64,000 nucleotides of DNA from Neoaliturus tenellus (taxonomy: Eukaryota > Arthropoda > Insecta > Hemiptera > Cicadellidae): NCBI GenBank assembly GCA_030545055.2, contig CM061533.1, forward strand, positions 25,536,003-25,600,002. The letters run 5' to 3'. Below are positions 1 through 13,909 of the stretch, one piece after another. The position numbers and the translations under genes were made by a program. The number at the start of each line of letters is the position of its first letter. Positions within the stretch are counted from its first letter, which is position 1. The notes under the pieces are model-generated. The model was not told the DNA's origin. It saw nothing but the letters and a program-made list of their open reading frames with translations, and searched no databases.

Positions 1-17
1 TTGAGTCCGTTAATTAC

Positions 18-72
18 ACTTAACTACGTAATTAACTAATTACAGGTTAATTAGTTAATTACGTAGTTAAGT
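18..72. repeat. perfect 25-bp inverted repeat (hairpin)
   Basis: Bases 18-42 are the exact reverse complement of 48-72 around a 5-base loop (43-47). The arms are almost pure TTAA/TAATTA text. It could be the end of a small hairpin-type element cut by the window edge. No gene is associated with it. Confidence 0.8.
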
Positions 73-1317
73 TAATTTGTTAGTTGTGACATATTAACCG
101 GTAAAATCATGAGTGATGGGTTAAAAATGACCAATTGCTAGGCAGGTTGGCAACAATAACTTTTTTAAAGTCTAACGGCCGTCTCCATTCCGTCAGTCCC
201 TGTCTATTCCTCTGCAGCTATGTACGCAGATCGCGTCTCCGTGGGGCTTTCATCATTAACACGGCTGGTTCCGTGAAAAGTGTTAAGGTAAGGCAGTTAA
301 TTATTGTTGATTTTTTTCAAGTTATTAGTTCAAGTTTTGTAATTTTAAATTCCTAGGCCAACTTACTAGGCCTACCTCCTTAGCTTAAAAGGAAGTCAGG
401 GACACCTAGGGTTTACGCTGAAATTATTAATTAGCTACTTCTTGATTTTACAATAGTTTGGATGCTACTACAGTATTCTATTTTCTCCTCTTAAAGAATA
501 TGTTTTTTTTTTAGTTAGAGTCAGATTACCGAACGCACTTTTCAAGTTTTTAAATGGCCTTTGAAATAGTAGTCAATACTGCTTATTTACTTTAATTAGG
601 CTACTTAAATCCTAGAGGTAACTAGGTTTTGCTAAGACATATAAAAATTATTTTAATTCTTAAATTCTTAAATAATAAATTAACCTATTAGTTTAATCTT
701 TTAAAGATATTTTTGCCTCCTAGGGGAAGGCTTAATTTTATTTCTAAGTGTAGGTCTAAGCTAACTGATAAAGTTTTCTTTTTTTCTTTTTAAAGTATCT
801 TAACTTGACATAGGGACATAAGACCGATAACCTTTTATGGTTCTTATGCCCTCAAACCTTTATAAAACATAAACATATTGGGTAACCTTAACAAAATTAC
901 TTTACCTACAAAACCAACTAAGTTTAAGTGGAATGAATTCTTAATTACAAAAAATTGAAGTAATCTTGGAGCCCTATTCTGTTAGGAGGGATTTCACTTT
1001 AAAATATTTATCAGTTTCCTCGCTCATTGTTACTTGCATTTTGACTAACAAAATTACAAAACTTGAAATAAAAACCTAAACAATCAACAAAATAAACTGC
1101 CTGACATCAAGTATGGTACCCACCTACCCACTAGATTCGTACCAACCTACCGAGTGGATTGATACCAGTGACCAAGTAGATTGGTACCAATGGTACCCAC
1201 TGACCAAGTAGATTGGTACGCTCCTACCGAGTAGATCCCATCGGTAGACCCATCTACCGAGTCGATAGGTACCATTCTACCAAGTAGTTGGTTCTCATTT
1301 ACCGTGTATAGTGGTTC
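73..1317. other. AT-rich intergenic DNA; degenerate GGTACC-rich repeats near its right end
   Basis: I see no gene here. From about 1110 to 1310 a short degenerate unit (core ACCGAGTAGATTGGTACC) recurs with spacing of a few tens of bases, several times with variation. It looks like decayed tandem repeat DNA directly in front of the 2-kb repeat pair. Confidence 0.5.
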
Positions 1318-3225
1318 ACTCGCCTACGGCTCGATGGGGGCTCCGCCCCCATGCCCCCTTAGGGGGTTGCCCCAAATTCGTTAATTGTTCTAAGTCTTAA
1401 GAACTGACCAGGCTAGTTGAGGCCTCCACAACAACTCTATACTTATCTTCTCTGACTTAGTTTAATAGTTCAGAAAATCTAAAGCATTTAAGATATTCTT
1501 TTGATATTTAAAGTTCAAATTGATACTTTTGTTTTATATTTTATATTTAATGCTCAGGGTATGTGTGTGTAGATAAATTTCATTCACTTAAGTGTCATAA
1601 CAATAAATATAAAATATTAAAATAACTCAATTTTGGTAAAAGAATATTGAAAATACGCCCCTTTTTTTAGGTGAAGAGAGTGAAATGCTAAAATATCTTA
1701 AGGCCCACCTTATAGCGCATCTAAAAAGAATATAATTCTGAAAAAATATATCGGTATGGCCGTTTCTTTACCGGGTTCAACAAATCACCAAAAACTGTAC
1801 ATAAAAAGGTTAATAATTTAGTATTTTCAGTTTGTTTACTAATCTTGGATTGAAATCGGCCAATGGCTGCTTCTATAGTAAGAACTAGATATATTCATAG
1901 TTTATACCTAATTTGAGGCATGTATGTGTCATAAAAGTAAACGATAAATATTGAAATAGAGCAATTTTGGTAAAAGAATTCCGATATTGTGAAAGTACGC
2001 TAATCTTTACGGGTGAAGGGGGTGAGATACGGCAAAACTGCATTGGACTGGACTTGTAGAACGTTTACAATAGAATATAATACTAGCAAAACAAATATCA
2101 ATATGGCAGTATATTTGGCAGAATAAAGTAATTAACAAACACTTTACACAAAAAAATGTTAAAAATTTTGTGTTTTTTCAATTTTTTTAGACTTAATTAT
2201 AATTTAAATTGGGTAATGGCTGCTACAAAGGTAAGATCTAGTTGATACCATTATATGTACTAAAGTTCAAGCATCCGAGTGCCATATTAGTAAATAAAGA
2301 GTTTTAAAATAGCGAGATTTTTGTGAAACGATTTGGAAATTTTGAAAGTAAGCCCCTTTTTAAGGGTGAAGGGAGTGAGATACGGCAAAATTTCAAAGGA
2401 CTAAACTTGTAGAGCGTCTAATTCCTGGCCATGAATTTTCCATCAGATTCGAGATAGGACCTCTCATTCAAAAGTTACAGCGTATTTAGAAAAAGCTTCC
2501 TTAGTGTAGATTTTACCATTAAAAGAAAAACATTTTTTGAGGGGGTTAAAATTTGAAAATTCTATGTTTGGGGATTTTCCCTATGTATTGACCATACGAA
2601 CTACGTGTGTACTAAATTTCAAGTTTCTAGCTCATCCGGACTAAAATTACGATTTCTCTAGTGTCCCAGAACCGGTGTTTTCCCACTACTTATGTTCACA
2701 AAATCCGGAAAAAGTGAAAAATGAATTTTGTGAGTAAAACAGTAGAAATACAGCAAAATATATAGGGAGCAAAATTGTAGATATTAAAAAGACCTATCGA
2801 AATAAACCTTAAGAAAATTTTTACGACCATCCGTTTAGTCACTAGAGCCCGAAAACCAAAAACGGCATTTCTTTAAAAACGCTCTGGAGGCTTAACGGTG
2901 CGAGATATGATAAAAAGTCACAGGTCCGAAATTGTAGAAAATTAAATTCCCTATCGTAATATTGTTCTCAGATTTTAGATAGGACCAAGCGTTTGGCCGC
3001 TAGAGACAAAAAACTAAAATTACAATTTCAGAAATCCGCCATTTTGAATTTTTTTCAGCAGGTTAAAAGTACAAATTTGCAGGTTTAAGATTTTATACTT
3101 AACATTGACCATTTAGGCTAGACGTATGGCAAATTTCAAGTCTCTAGCTTAAATAGTTACGTCAGAAATTCGTATCCCATATAAGTGAGTCAGTCAGTTA
3201 CACATAGAGCTGTATAGTTTATTAG
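1318..3225. repeat. first unit of a tandem ~2-kb non-coding repeat
   Basis: The unit starts with a GC-rich block (CTCGCCTACGGCTCGATG) containing the perfect hairpin 1334-1352 (ATGGGGGC, loop TCC, GCCCCCAT). It ends with a GAGTCAGTCAGTTACACAT block near 3185-3210. Inside, phrases such as GAGATACGGCAAAAT, ACTTGTAGAGCGTCTAA and CTATCGTAATAT return every ~300 bases, so the unit was itself built from diverged sub-repeats. No open frame of note. It reads as a non-autonomous or satellite-like element; I cannot assign a superfamily. Confidence 0.75.
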
Positions 3226-5400
3226 ACTCGCCTACGGCTCGATGGGGGCTCCGCCCCCATGCCCCCATTTTGGGTTGCCCCGAATTCGTTAATTTTTCTA
3301 AGTCTTAAGAACTGAACAGGCTAATTGAGGCCTCCACCCAAAACTCTATCCTTATCTTCGCTGACTTAGTTCAATAGATCAGGAAGTCTAAAACTTTTAA
3401 GATATCTTGATATTTAAAGCTTAAATTGATACTTTTCTTTTATATTTTATATTTAATGCTCATGGTATGTGTGTGTAGCTAAATTTCAAGCATCTATTTG
3501 TCATAACAGTAAATAATAAATAACTCAATTTTTGTGTAAGAATATTGAAAATACACCCCTTTTGGTGAAGAGAGTGAAATGCTACAAAATCTTAAGGGCC
3601 GAGCTTATAGAGAATCTAAAAATAATAAAATGCTGACAAAAAGTATATCGGTATGGCAGTACCTTTACCGGGTTTAACAAAATCACCAAAAACTATACAT
3701 AAAACAGGTTAATTATTTAGTATTTTCACAGTTTTTTTACTAACCTTGGATTGAAATCGGCCTTTGGCTGCTTCTATAGCAAGAACTAGATATATTCAGA
3801 GTGTACATAAAATTTGAGGCATGTATGTGTCATAAAAGTAAACGATAAATATTGAAATAGAGTAATTTTGGTGAAAGAATTTCGATATTGTGAAAGTACG
3901 CCCCTCTTTACAGGTGAAGGGGGTGAGATACGGCAAAATTGCATAGGACCGAACTTGTAGAGCGTCTAAAATAGAATATAAAACTGGCAAAACAAATATC
4001 AATATTGCAGTATATTTGGCAGAATAAAGTAATTTACAAAACACTTAATACGAAAATATTTTAAGGATGTTGTGTTTTTTCAATTCTTTAGACTTAATTA
4101 TAATTGAGATTGGTCAATGGCTACCACAGTGGTAAGATCTAGTTGAGTCCATAATATGTACTAAAGTTCAAGCATCCGTGTGCCATGTTAGTAAATAAAA
4201 AATATTAAAATAACGAGATTTTTGTGAAAAAATTTGGAAATTTTGAATGTATGCCCTTTTTAAGGGTGAAGGGAGTGAGATACAGGAAAATTTCACGAGA
4301 CTAAACTTGTAGAACGTCTAATTCCTGACCATGAATTTTCCCTCAGATTCGAGATAGGACCTCTCGTTCAAAAGTTACAATGTCTTTAGAAAAGCTTTAC
4401 ATAGTGTAGATTTTACCATGAAAAAATAATTTTTTTAAGGAGGTTAAAATTTGAAAATTCAATGTTTTGGGATTTTGTATTTAAAAGAACTATAAAAGTT
4501 GTCATTTAAACATTTTTGTAGGACAAACCATTTAGTCGCTAGGGCCCTAAATCTAAATATAAATCACAAAAATCTGTTTGGAGCGTTAACGGTACGATGT
4601 ACGAAAAAAAGTCAAAGGACCAAAATTGTAGATCATTCAATTTCCTATCGTAATATGCTCTCAGATTATTTAAGATTAGACTAACCGTCTGGCCACTAGA
4701 GCTGAAATACTAAAATTACGATTTCTCTAGTTCACAAAATCCGGAAAAAGAAAAAAAATTATTTTTTAAGTAAACGAGAAGAGATACATTTGGCAGCTAA
4801 AGCTGAAATTCTAAAATTACGATTTCTCTAGTGTCCCAGAACCGGTATTTTTCCACTACTTATGTTCACAAAATCCGGAAAAAGTGAAAAATGACTTTTG
4901 TGAGTAAACTAGTAGAGATACGGCAAAATATATAAGGAGAAGATTTGTAGATATTAAAAAGATCTATCGAAATAAACCTTAAAAGATTTTTTACGGCCAT
5001 CGGTTTAGTCACTAGAGCCCGAAAACCGAAAACGGCATTTCATTTAAAACGCTCTGGAGGCTTAACGGTGCGAGATACGATAAAAAGTCAAAGGACCAAA
5101 ATTGTAGAAAATTAAATTCCCTATCGTAGTATTGTTCTCAGATTTTAGATAGGACGAAGCGTTTGGCCGCTATAGCCAAAAAAGTAAAATTACAATTTCA
5201 GAAATCCGCCATTTTGAATTTTTTTTAGTAGGTTAAAACTAAAAATTTGCAAGTTTAAGATTTTATACTTAACCTTGACCATTCAGGCTAGATGTATGCC
5301 AAATTTCAAGTCTCTATCTTAAATAGATACGTCAAAAATTCGTATCCCATATAAGTGAGTGAGTCAGTCAGTCAGTTACACATGGGGCTGTATATATTAT
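3226..5400. repeat. second unit of the tandem ~2-kb non-coding repeat
   Basis: This follows the first unit directly and repeats it in order. It has the GC-rich start with the ATGGGGGC/GCCCCCAT hairpin (3242-3260), the same internal phrases, and the ending GTGAGTCAGTCAGTCAGTTACACATGG block. Point differences and small indels are spread throughout, so the duplication is not recent. Around 4690-4860 a short segment (AAAATTACGATTTCTCTAG) is duplicated inside the unit, which accounts for much of the extra length over unit one. Confidence 0.75.
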
Positions 5401-7149
5401 AGACTTGCTTTAATTAATTATTTATTTATGGTTGAACTTGTACACTTTGTTTACAAAACTACTTTTTAAATCGGTAATGGTGTAAAATGTTAGTGTAGAG
5501 TATAATTTACCTGGAGTAGGAAACAAATAGACAAATGACGTATTTGATTGATCTAACTGAGGTTTAATTTTCATTTTACATAGCTAAAAAGTATTTTCTC
5601 GGGGATTCCATATTTTTCTTATTATATTGTGGCCATATGAAATCCATGGACACCAAAATGGACATTAAACGGTCAGTACTTCTCTCTATCGACGCATAAA
5701 TGACCTCTTTTATTATATATCATAAGTTAGTTATAAATTTAACGTACTCTATATGATCCTTCACTGCCTTATTACGATTAACAAATTTTTGTTCTTGAGG
5801 CTACGGTCTACCCCTGACACGCTACCCAAATGAAAGGGTATTTTAGAATTGTGTTTTCTTCTGCTAAATGCAGCCTAGAGCTATAAATAAGGTGTCATAT
5901 TAAAGAAGAATAACGGCACTAAATTTCCTTTGTTCCGCTTTAGTAATTATGTCATCAAAACTTATAGAAAACTTCAGTTTAAAATCGAGAAAACAGATGA
6001 TTTTACACAGTTGTAGCTGAAAATAAAATTTTATTAATAAATTCTAAAACCAGAGCAGACGAAATCCATCTTTCTACTTTAAGAAAAAGTTAAGAGTCAA
6101 GCTCTATCTTAATTAGTCAAGATGATTCCCGTAAACCTTTGCAACCATCAAACTCGCCTAGCACTACGGCCACGAGACGGCATTGGGTTACGTCGTTCGC
6201 GCTCAGATAGAGCGGAGCCTTAAATTCAAGGTACAATGTAATCATGGAAATTATTTTTAATAATGTTGAGAGCTTTAATTATAATGACCAATAAAATTTT
6301 ATGAGGTTTTATAAATATAAAAACTTAATTTCATTCAATAAAAATTTATTGTTTTGTCAGTAGCATAATGTTCCTAAATAATACAAATTAACTAATATTT
6401 AAACAGAAAATTCATTCTGCTCACAACAGATTGATTCATGTGGAAACAGCAACAATGGGTAAGCAGTCCAGCCTGGGCCGTGGTGGCATTGCGGCTTGTA
6501 TTACGCCGACTGAGAGACTGATGGGCAATTATCCCGGCCGATTACTTAATTCACAGCACTACATTTATTAGCTGAGCAACTACAATACGTTCGTTAATGA
6601 AATTAAATAATAAATACAGTTCAAACAAAACTACGAATTAAGATAATTAATCAGTGGTTATTCAATATTATTATTTAAATATACGAGTTAAATATTATTA
6701 TTTAAATATACTCGTAAAAGTTAAGAACTCGCCGAATTCCCCATTTTTATTTATTTAATGATACGATTTACATAATAACTACAGGATGAATCATCCCAAA
6801 ACAGTTATTTTGACAAAACATATACAGAACAAAAAGTAATTATAGATGAGTACAGTACATGAGCAAAATACATTATAACAAAATAAGAGTTTGGCTTGGC
6901 ATATCATAACTGTAAACTAACTTATTTTACGAGCATAACAGAAATTTAACTAATAGTAAAATATACAAACTAATTCTACCTAGTATGGCTACCATCTACC
7001 ATAGGCATAATTTTTTTCCTTATAGATAACCAAACTAAAAAATGCTCTTTAATTGGTTCAGAACTACGGCAATGTTGGAATGAAATATATCTATTTCAGT
7101 TACGTGTCTCTTTATTAATCGAAAAGCTTTAAAAATTGGAAAATTGTAA
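5401..7149. other. intergenic DNA, no gene seen
   Basis: AT-rich sequence without a credible open frame. Two short GC-raised patches (about 6130-6235 and 6450-6545) stand out but show no cloverleaf, no box A/B pair I can defend, and no long frame. Confidence 0.4.
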
Positions 7150-7870
7150 AAATGGACAGTGTTGCATCTTAGAACTTTGGAACATTTGTGTTTTTGGCGT
7201 AGACCTGTAATCCGACTTTGTTTTATTTGTGTAGCCTTTATTTTTGCGGTACAAAAATTCTTTTTGGTGGTACAAAATGGTACAAAAATAGTACAAAAAT
7301 GTGGTATAATTTGTTTTTCAATTTTGAGTACTTGTGTTTTTGGCATAGACCTGTAAGCCGACTTTTAAATCGCTTATAACTTCCTAAGGAGAGGGGTGCA
7401 AAATTTTCTTCTTGCGGTACAAAAATAGTAAAAAGATTCTGTATAATTTGTTTTTTAATTTTTAGTACTTGTGTTTTTGGCGTAGACTTGTAAGCCGACT
7501 TTATAAAACTGTCTATAGTGCCGTTATTTGAGTGGTACAACATTTTTTTTTTTTTTGTATATTTGAAGAGTACAAAAATAGTAGAATAAGATAGCATAAT
7601 TTTTTTCGAAATTCTGAACACGTGTGTTTTTGGCGTAGACCTGTAAGCCGACTTTGTTTTAATTGTGCAGCCTTTATTTTCGCGGTACAAAAATTCTTTC
7701 TGGTGGTACAAAATGGTACAAAAATGTGGTATAATTTGTTTTTCAATTGTGAGTACTTGTGTTTTTGGCATAGACCTGTAAGCCGAATTTTAAATCGCTT
7801 ATAACTTCCGAAGGAGAGAGGTACAAAATTTTCTTTTTGCGGTACAAAAAGGTACAAAAAAAGTACAAAA
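7150..7870. repeat. tandem array, five units of ~137-151 bp
   Basis: The phrase TTGGCGTAGACCTGTAAGCCGAC or a close variant returns at about 7195, 7340, 7478, 7629 and 7766. Each unit also contains runs of GGTACAAAAA and a TGTGGTATAATTTG phrase. The open frames that cross this region on both strands are only the array read in different phases (they carry the same repeated peptide), so I do not call genes. Confidence 0.85.
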
Positions 7871-8767
7871 TTCTGATATAAGTTTTGTTATGGTTTTTCT
7901 AAGTCGGCTTACAGCTCTATGCTGCTCCTGAAAACAGGAAAGGCAGTCACAAAATTAAATAACACACTAATTAAAGCACAGATCTGCAACAGAAAACTGT
8001 TAAAGCAGTCAAAAACAAAGCACAAACAATTAAATTGAAAAAATATACAGCACCACCCAGGAGACAGCACAAGGGAGCCAATCAAACTCTTGCAATGTCG
8101 GTCGGGGTGGGGTGGGGCTTCTCCAGGTTCACCTGGTGTGTTTTTACTAACTTTGTTATGTTCTAGGTATTTCTTCCACCTGAAGACGGGATCAGATTCC
8201 AGATCCCGAAACGTCGTGAATTTAGTTTACTTATCAATGATGGAAAATGTCCGCAACAATTTACTTAACAATAGCATTCAACAATTTTCTTATCAGTTTT
8301 CCAGCCGTTTCAAGAATGCACAAGATAACGTAAGAAGATGAAGCATCAGACGGCTCCCAATTTTCTCTCAACATGACGAGCTTGTCTGTTAACACCGGGA
8401 TGCGAACACTCGAACACTTCCAAAGTCATAGTAGTTCTGCCATAGTTGACACAATAGTTCTGTTTAAAGCAGAAGAAGCTGACGACAGCTCTTCACGATA
8501 TCCGATGGTATCTCATTCGGGCTAGGAGCTCATTTGTTCTTCATTGAGCTGTCATATCACTGAAGTTCCTGTATAGTTAACAGTGGAAACAAAGGTTTAT
8601 GATTTACTTTTTGGCCTTTAAGGCTAACTCATTAAGACAAGAGATTTGCCTGTCTCGCGAACGATTTGGTATACCACGGAGTTTGCCGCAATACTCCCAT
8701 TAAAGCTTCTCTGAATTATACTAAATCTCCACGCTTGCCGTTCTTTCTTTATAAACAATATCTATAA
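7871..8767. other. intergenic DNA with a possible retroposon tail remnant
   Basis: No gene. At about 8177-8215 the phrase CCTGAAGACGGGATC...GATCCCGAAACGTCGTG contains a small GGGATC/GATCCC hairpin and resembles the tail segment (CTGAAGA...GAAACGT) shared by many arthropod non-LTR retrotransposon remnants. That resemblance is from general knowledge of such tails and is weak support. Confidence 0.3.
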
Positions 8768-10139
8768 CTAGGGGACCCGTGCAGCACAATGCGCTGCATT
8801 TATTATAGAGTATTACATCTTGCTCCATGGTAATGACTTTGAATAAAAATTAAACTATAGTGAAAATCAGATAAAACATAATGGTGTTTCATCAATCGAT
8901 CTTCATTACTAATTCTGCATTTTGCCAATGTGACACTGTTGAGATTTGGTGGTTGTTATTTTAGTTCAAAATTAGCTAAGATTACGTAGTTGTTCTTTTG
9001 CCGATTTGTTTTAGGGTCTCTGTCTAAACACTCCTATAAAATCTAGAATAAATTCACAGATGATGGATCTACATAGTCCATCAAACATAAAACTTAAATG
9101 AGAACAGAATAAAAATCAACATTTCATTACAACTCCCCGGTCCTGTATGAGTTATTGTTATGAGGTAGTTGTCGACATAGTGAATGAGTCCACATTACTA
9201 TTAAAAAAGAACTAAAGCCCCTATAATTCGTAATTTTCCATGGCATTACAAAATGTAAATAAAGGAGAATCTACATAAGGAGAATCTACATATTTGTTAG
9301 TGTGGTCCATTTTTGTTTGATGTGGTATTTATTTTTTGATTGAAATTTCTCTTTGCTTTTTGTACAAACCATATTTAAAATAAGCTTGTTTTCTACACTG
9401 GAAGTAAAAAACATTTAAATGTCAATTCTTTTAAACATGAGTCTTAATATGTGTATCATTCTGCATTAAATTTTTGTATAGTATAATATTAAACAAACAG
9501 GTTATAACACCTACAACCAACTATCCCTTTTCCTTATAATTTACAGAGTTTGAAAACCCATGCACACAAATTTAGTGTTCTATTTTAATATTTGTAAATT
9601 TTCGTTATTTTTTAAATACCAATCAGACAACCTATTAGACCCACGTCAAAAATTTCAATTTCCAAACTTGTTTTGTAGGCCCTTCATGAATTTTTCTTGG
9701 ATTACGTTACTAAACTTATTTTGTGCCCAAATACACGTAAATAAAATTTTCAAGAAAATCTTCCCGCTAAATTATGCGAAAAGGTTCAAATACGACAAAA
9801 AACACTTCTTGTTTAAAGTATGAAATTGTGTTGATATTTCAGTACCAGTATTTCAATTGCTTGTATTCAGCTTTTAACATGTGTTTGTCTGTTTTACAAT
9901 CAACAGCTGTTTTATATTGCAATTCAATACAAATTGTTCCCCATGTTAATCTTATGGACAAAAAATGAACTTTGAGGGCTTCCCGTGAGCTTCAGAATTA
10001 AAATATCAAAAATCTAAGACCTTATTGCAAAACTACGAACTGAGACCATTCTTTTGACACCTCAAACTTTAAAATTGGTCCAGAAATAAGGGAGGAGTAG
10101 TGTTAATAAAAAAAGGGCATCACGTATTATATATATAGA
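8768..10139. mobile_element. possible non-autonomous element, boundaries uncertain
   Basis: The left edge reads CTAGGGGACCCGTGCAGCAC and the right edge GGCATCACGTATTATATATATAGAT. The two phrases resemble edges seen together on non-coding interspersed elements in arthropods, but I could not find a target duplication or inverted ends, so both limits are tentative. The interior is AT-rich. The open frames near 9560-9968 have no recognisable composition or motif and I do not call them. Confidence 0.3.
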
Positions 10140-13100
10140 TGTTACTTAGAAGACAATAACGATAGTCTGTATATGTTTTTTTATTAAAGTCCCCTACTAT
10201 TTTATTTAATTTATACGTTGTGTTTTTAAGGTAAGAGACATACCATATTGTTGAAGGTGCTAAAATTTGGAAAATGTAATAGGCTACCTTAAGGGCATTC
10301 TAAACTACACATAGATATTAAGAACTATATTTGGGAGTTTAACCACTTTTTAGGCTAACTAAGAGCTTAATCTCTTGTTCTATTTAGATTAAAAGTTTAT
10401 TTAAGCAACAAGTACCCTTGTTTTAAACTTTATTGCGCCTTGACTAGTTTTTAAACAATCACATTAGTAAAGAACATGCAATAGTTCAAATTAAATGGAC
10501 TGCTATAACAATTAATTCCAACTATTTTATATATTTTAGCCAGTATCCAAATTCGATTGAACAATAATCATTAAATTATCACAGCCAGGAGATTGATTAA
10601 AAACCAACCAAATCAGATAAACCATTCAAAGTGGCAGGGACGCCCACATTGTAGCATTATTGAGTTGTATTACACGACCAACAATGATATTCAATTATTG
10701 AGAGCGATTGCTTTATTTATGATGCCACGCGCATCGTTTACCTGATCTAATGTAACGTTGGATTGCTAGTATATTTTAACGGATATTTTTACGATTGAAT
10801 GTTATAAATTTAAATCAAATGGTAAATTGTTTCTCATTTCTTGGTCAACTATGAACATATTTTAATGTTTAATAAATTAAAATTCAATGTAGCCATTCAA
10901 AATAATAAGTAAGGAATGATATCCATAATTTATAAGTTTTGTTTATAATTTAACCCCTTGAACGTTATATACATATATATCTTACCTAACCTTTACCGTC
11001 GAATGCAACATACTTATAAAAAACTTTAAATAAATACTGATTACTACTATTTCCTCCAATCGGTTTGGTCAAACTTAATAATGTCCTGCAAACTAGTTAA
11101 GATCTGATTCAAGCTCCTTTTTAATTCTCTTTTTAGATTTGACTGTGTAAGTTATTTAAAAAAAACCTATTACAGAACCCCCGAGTTTTTATCCACTCTT
11201 GTCATTGCTAAAATAAAAAAATGCATTTGATTCATTGTTTATTTATATTTTATTTCACAGAGTATTTGAAAGATTAGTTATAAACTCAATGTTATTACAA
11301 TATTGAATCAGAAAAAAGAATGTATTCTGACAGGATGATTGAAAATCTAGAAAATTTTATCCTCTTATATTTAAAAATCATCGTTTTGAAGTAAACAATA
11401 TTTTAAAATAAACTTTTAAGATATTATTATTCAAGTAACATCTGTATAATTTTGCACTATTACAAACCTAGAAAAATTAACTGATTAAAATGTACCTTTA
11501 AATGTATATTCAAGTAATTGAACAGAACGTCCGTGTCGGCTGCGGGCATCTGCAGCCCCTGCTAATTTACATTCAAAGGAGTTGATTGGTAATCAAGGTA
11601 AACCTGATAGGGAAATCTAAACACCAAATCAAAGATTTTACTTCGTTTTCTTAATTATTTCTTAAGATGAATAATACAGTTTAGGATTAATTAGAATTTA
11701 GCTACAAGTTTACAGACAAATTTGTTATTTAGGATTAATCTTTTTATGGTTTATTTATCACCTTAAATTAATCTTCTTAACCCCCATTAATCTTCTTATT
11801 CCATTTGTTAGCTTAGTTTATTATTAGTGATCAATTTGTACTTAATCTGCTATGTAGTCATACAGTTAAAGTTTTACCTTTATGATTTTAATGTTTTTAA
11901 TGGTATAATTATACCGCGACTGAATATGTTTAACCTAAAGTTGTATTTGAAAAAAAATTTCATTGCGAATGATAAAGGAAGGAAAAGGATCGTAAAGGGA
12001 AGGAAGGCGAGTGACTACTAATAGTGAGTCACAGACTTATATTTCAAAATTAGTTTTTTGTACTTGCAAAACGCCATTATGTTATTATCCACTATAAACC
12101 TTTTTTTTATATTACACTTAATGATTTGTCTTCATTGATACAGAGAGAAATTATTTCTAATTTTTACATCAAGGATATTTTGTTGACGTATTTTTCTTTT
12201 AGAGTATCTTATGGACTAAGCTGAATGAAAGTTTTTAGGAGATAATATATGATTAAGTTAAATTGAATTAATTAGTTGTATTAACATACCGAATCAACTT
12301 TGATGTAAAGTTCTTATATACATCATATATACAATGGAACTTTAACAAATAGAAATAAAACTAATCCTTAATCTTTTAATTATTTTCATAAATTTTTCTG
12401 TCAAACTGTGATTGTTGGCTTAGCTATTATTTCAAGATCACTTTAATTGTGTTTTTAAAGAATATTACACAAAACCACTAAAATTTAGTTGTTTTTTTCA
12501 AATAGAGAAACTATCTGTGCTTAGCCCCATTTTAAAATTTAATATTTTGTTTACATCAAAGTGGAAAGTACTCGTTTCTCAATTAATTACAGAAACACTG
12601 TCAGAAGAAGCCTTGAAAGCGGTATTTTTGTGCCAAATCATCCGCGTTGAGAAACGTCCAATTAGAATGATTATTCCTTTAGGGTTGATAAGGCGTCGAA
12701 TATTGATATGCTTTAATAACGATCACTTGAATATAAATGTCTGCTTTATTCGTTTTTCCCATTATTTATATTAGATGATTGGTGATAACTTCACATCTAA
12801 ACAAAAGAATATTTGATACATGAGATTGTTAAATCAAGATAATTTTACATTAAACATAAAAACAGTAGTGATTAATCAATTAAATGTTGTAATTTTTTTA
12901 AGGCTTTGACATATTATCACTGTAAAATAGGTCAGAAACAAATTAAATATCATTTGGTATTATTTTTTTAAATATTTATTATATTATTACAATATAATGT
13001 TTTGCAATCAACAACAAAATTTAAAACTGCAGGTGGAAATGCAGCCTTACAAAGTGTCAATGTTTTCCTGACAAATCAAGAAATTTGATAGGCAAAATTG

Positions 13101-13145
13101 CCTAAATCGTGAGATTAAAATCTTGACTCCCAATATTTACACTTA
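10140..13145. other. AT-rich intergenic or intronic DNA, no gene seen
   Basis: Very AT-rich with scattered homopolymer runs. Short open frames (for example near 11827-12021 and 12517-12774) are rich in Ile, Leu, Phe, Lys and Asn, as expected for random AT-rich sequence, and show no motif. Confidence 0.4.
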
Positions 13146-13252
13146 TTCATCACTAGGACGGAAAGTGGCTGTTTTCTGTGCGCAATCGCGGTTTAAGCGC
13201 ACTTTGGAAACGTGATTAAGCACAGAAAAACACTTTCCGTCCGTGTGATGAA
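13146..13252. repeat. long imperfect hairpin
   Basis: TTCATCAC (13146-13153) pairs with GTGATGAA (13245-13252). GGACGGAAAGTG...TGTTTTCTGTGC (13156-13181) pairs with GCACAGAAAAACACTTTCCGTCC (13220-13242) apart from a 3-base bulge. The loop is about 38 bases. It may be a small fold-back element or a hairpin RNA precursor; nothing in the sequence decides. Confidence 0.6.
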
Positions 13253-13909
13253 CAACGTTTTTCATCATACTGCAAAAAAATCAAATGGATAACTCATTTT
13301 AAAGTCAATTAACTCAAATTTCACAATCTGTTTACGTTTGTTAGTTGACTTCCATCTTAATTTAAATATTCCTCATAAACAGCTGATATATACGTTGAAG
13401 TAAAGAAATGTCGAAATCTTGCATTAAAATTGTAGTCTGCAAGTCGTTTTTTTTGTTTACATTGACCTTATTCGCTTTGAATTAGTATGTTTTTTTACTT
13501 AAAAACAAAACAACTTTTGAGGTTAGCGCACGATGTTTAATTTAAAAAAAAAATTAACAGATGTTTTTCGGTGCACTTATAAAAAAGCTACAAAAAACGC
13601 CAACTTTCTAGAATAAATTCAGGCCAGAAAACGGCTGTTCTATGTGCAGTATAATGAAAAATATATTAATACTGTTAACATATTTTGTCATTTACTTTCT
13701 TTTCTTGAACGCCTTTAGTTATCTTAAATGTATTATTTTAGAGAAACTTAGTACCTTAAATTGTGTAGGAATTCCGGATTTACCTTCACAAACTAAAAAT
13801 AATAGTCAATTCAGTACGTTCAGTTGATGGTAAGAAATAAACGGCTTAAAATTAATTCCCAAAGAAAGTCGTTGAAAAATAGTCTTATGTATTAGACATA
13901 TTATTTTAT
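13253..13909. other. intergenic DNA, no gene seen
   Basis: AT-rich sequence between a hairpin and the fold-back element. The frame at 13642-13827 is short and hydrophobic from T-rich codons; I do not support it as a gene. Confidence 0.4.

Noticed and set aside
6130..6545. tRNA or SINE head in the two GC-raised patches
   Set aside because: I could not form a cloverleaf or find a convincing box A and box B pair.
7035..7857. Frames of 103, 114 and 177 codons in the 7-kb array
   Set aside because: They contain the same peptide phrase repeated with array periodicity, on both strands and in several phases.
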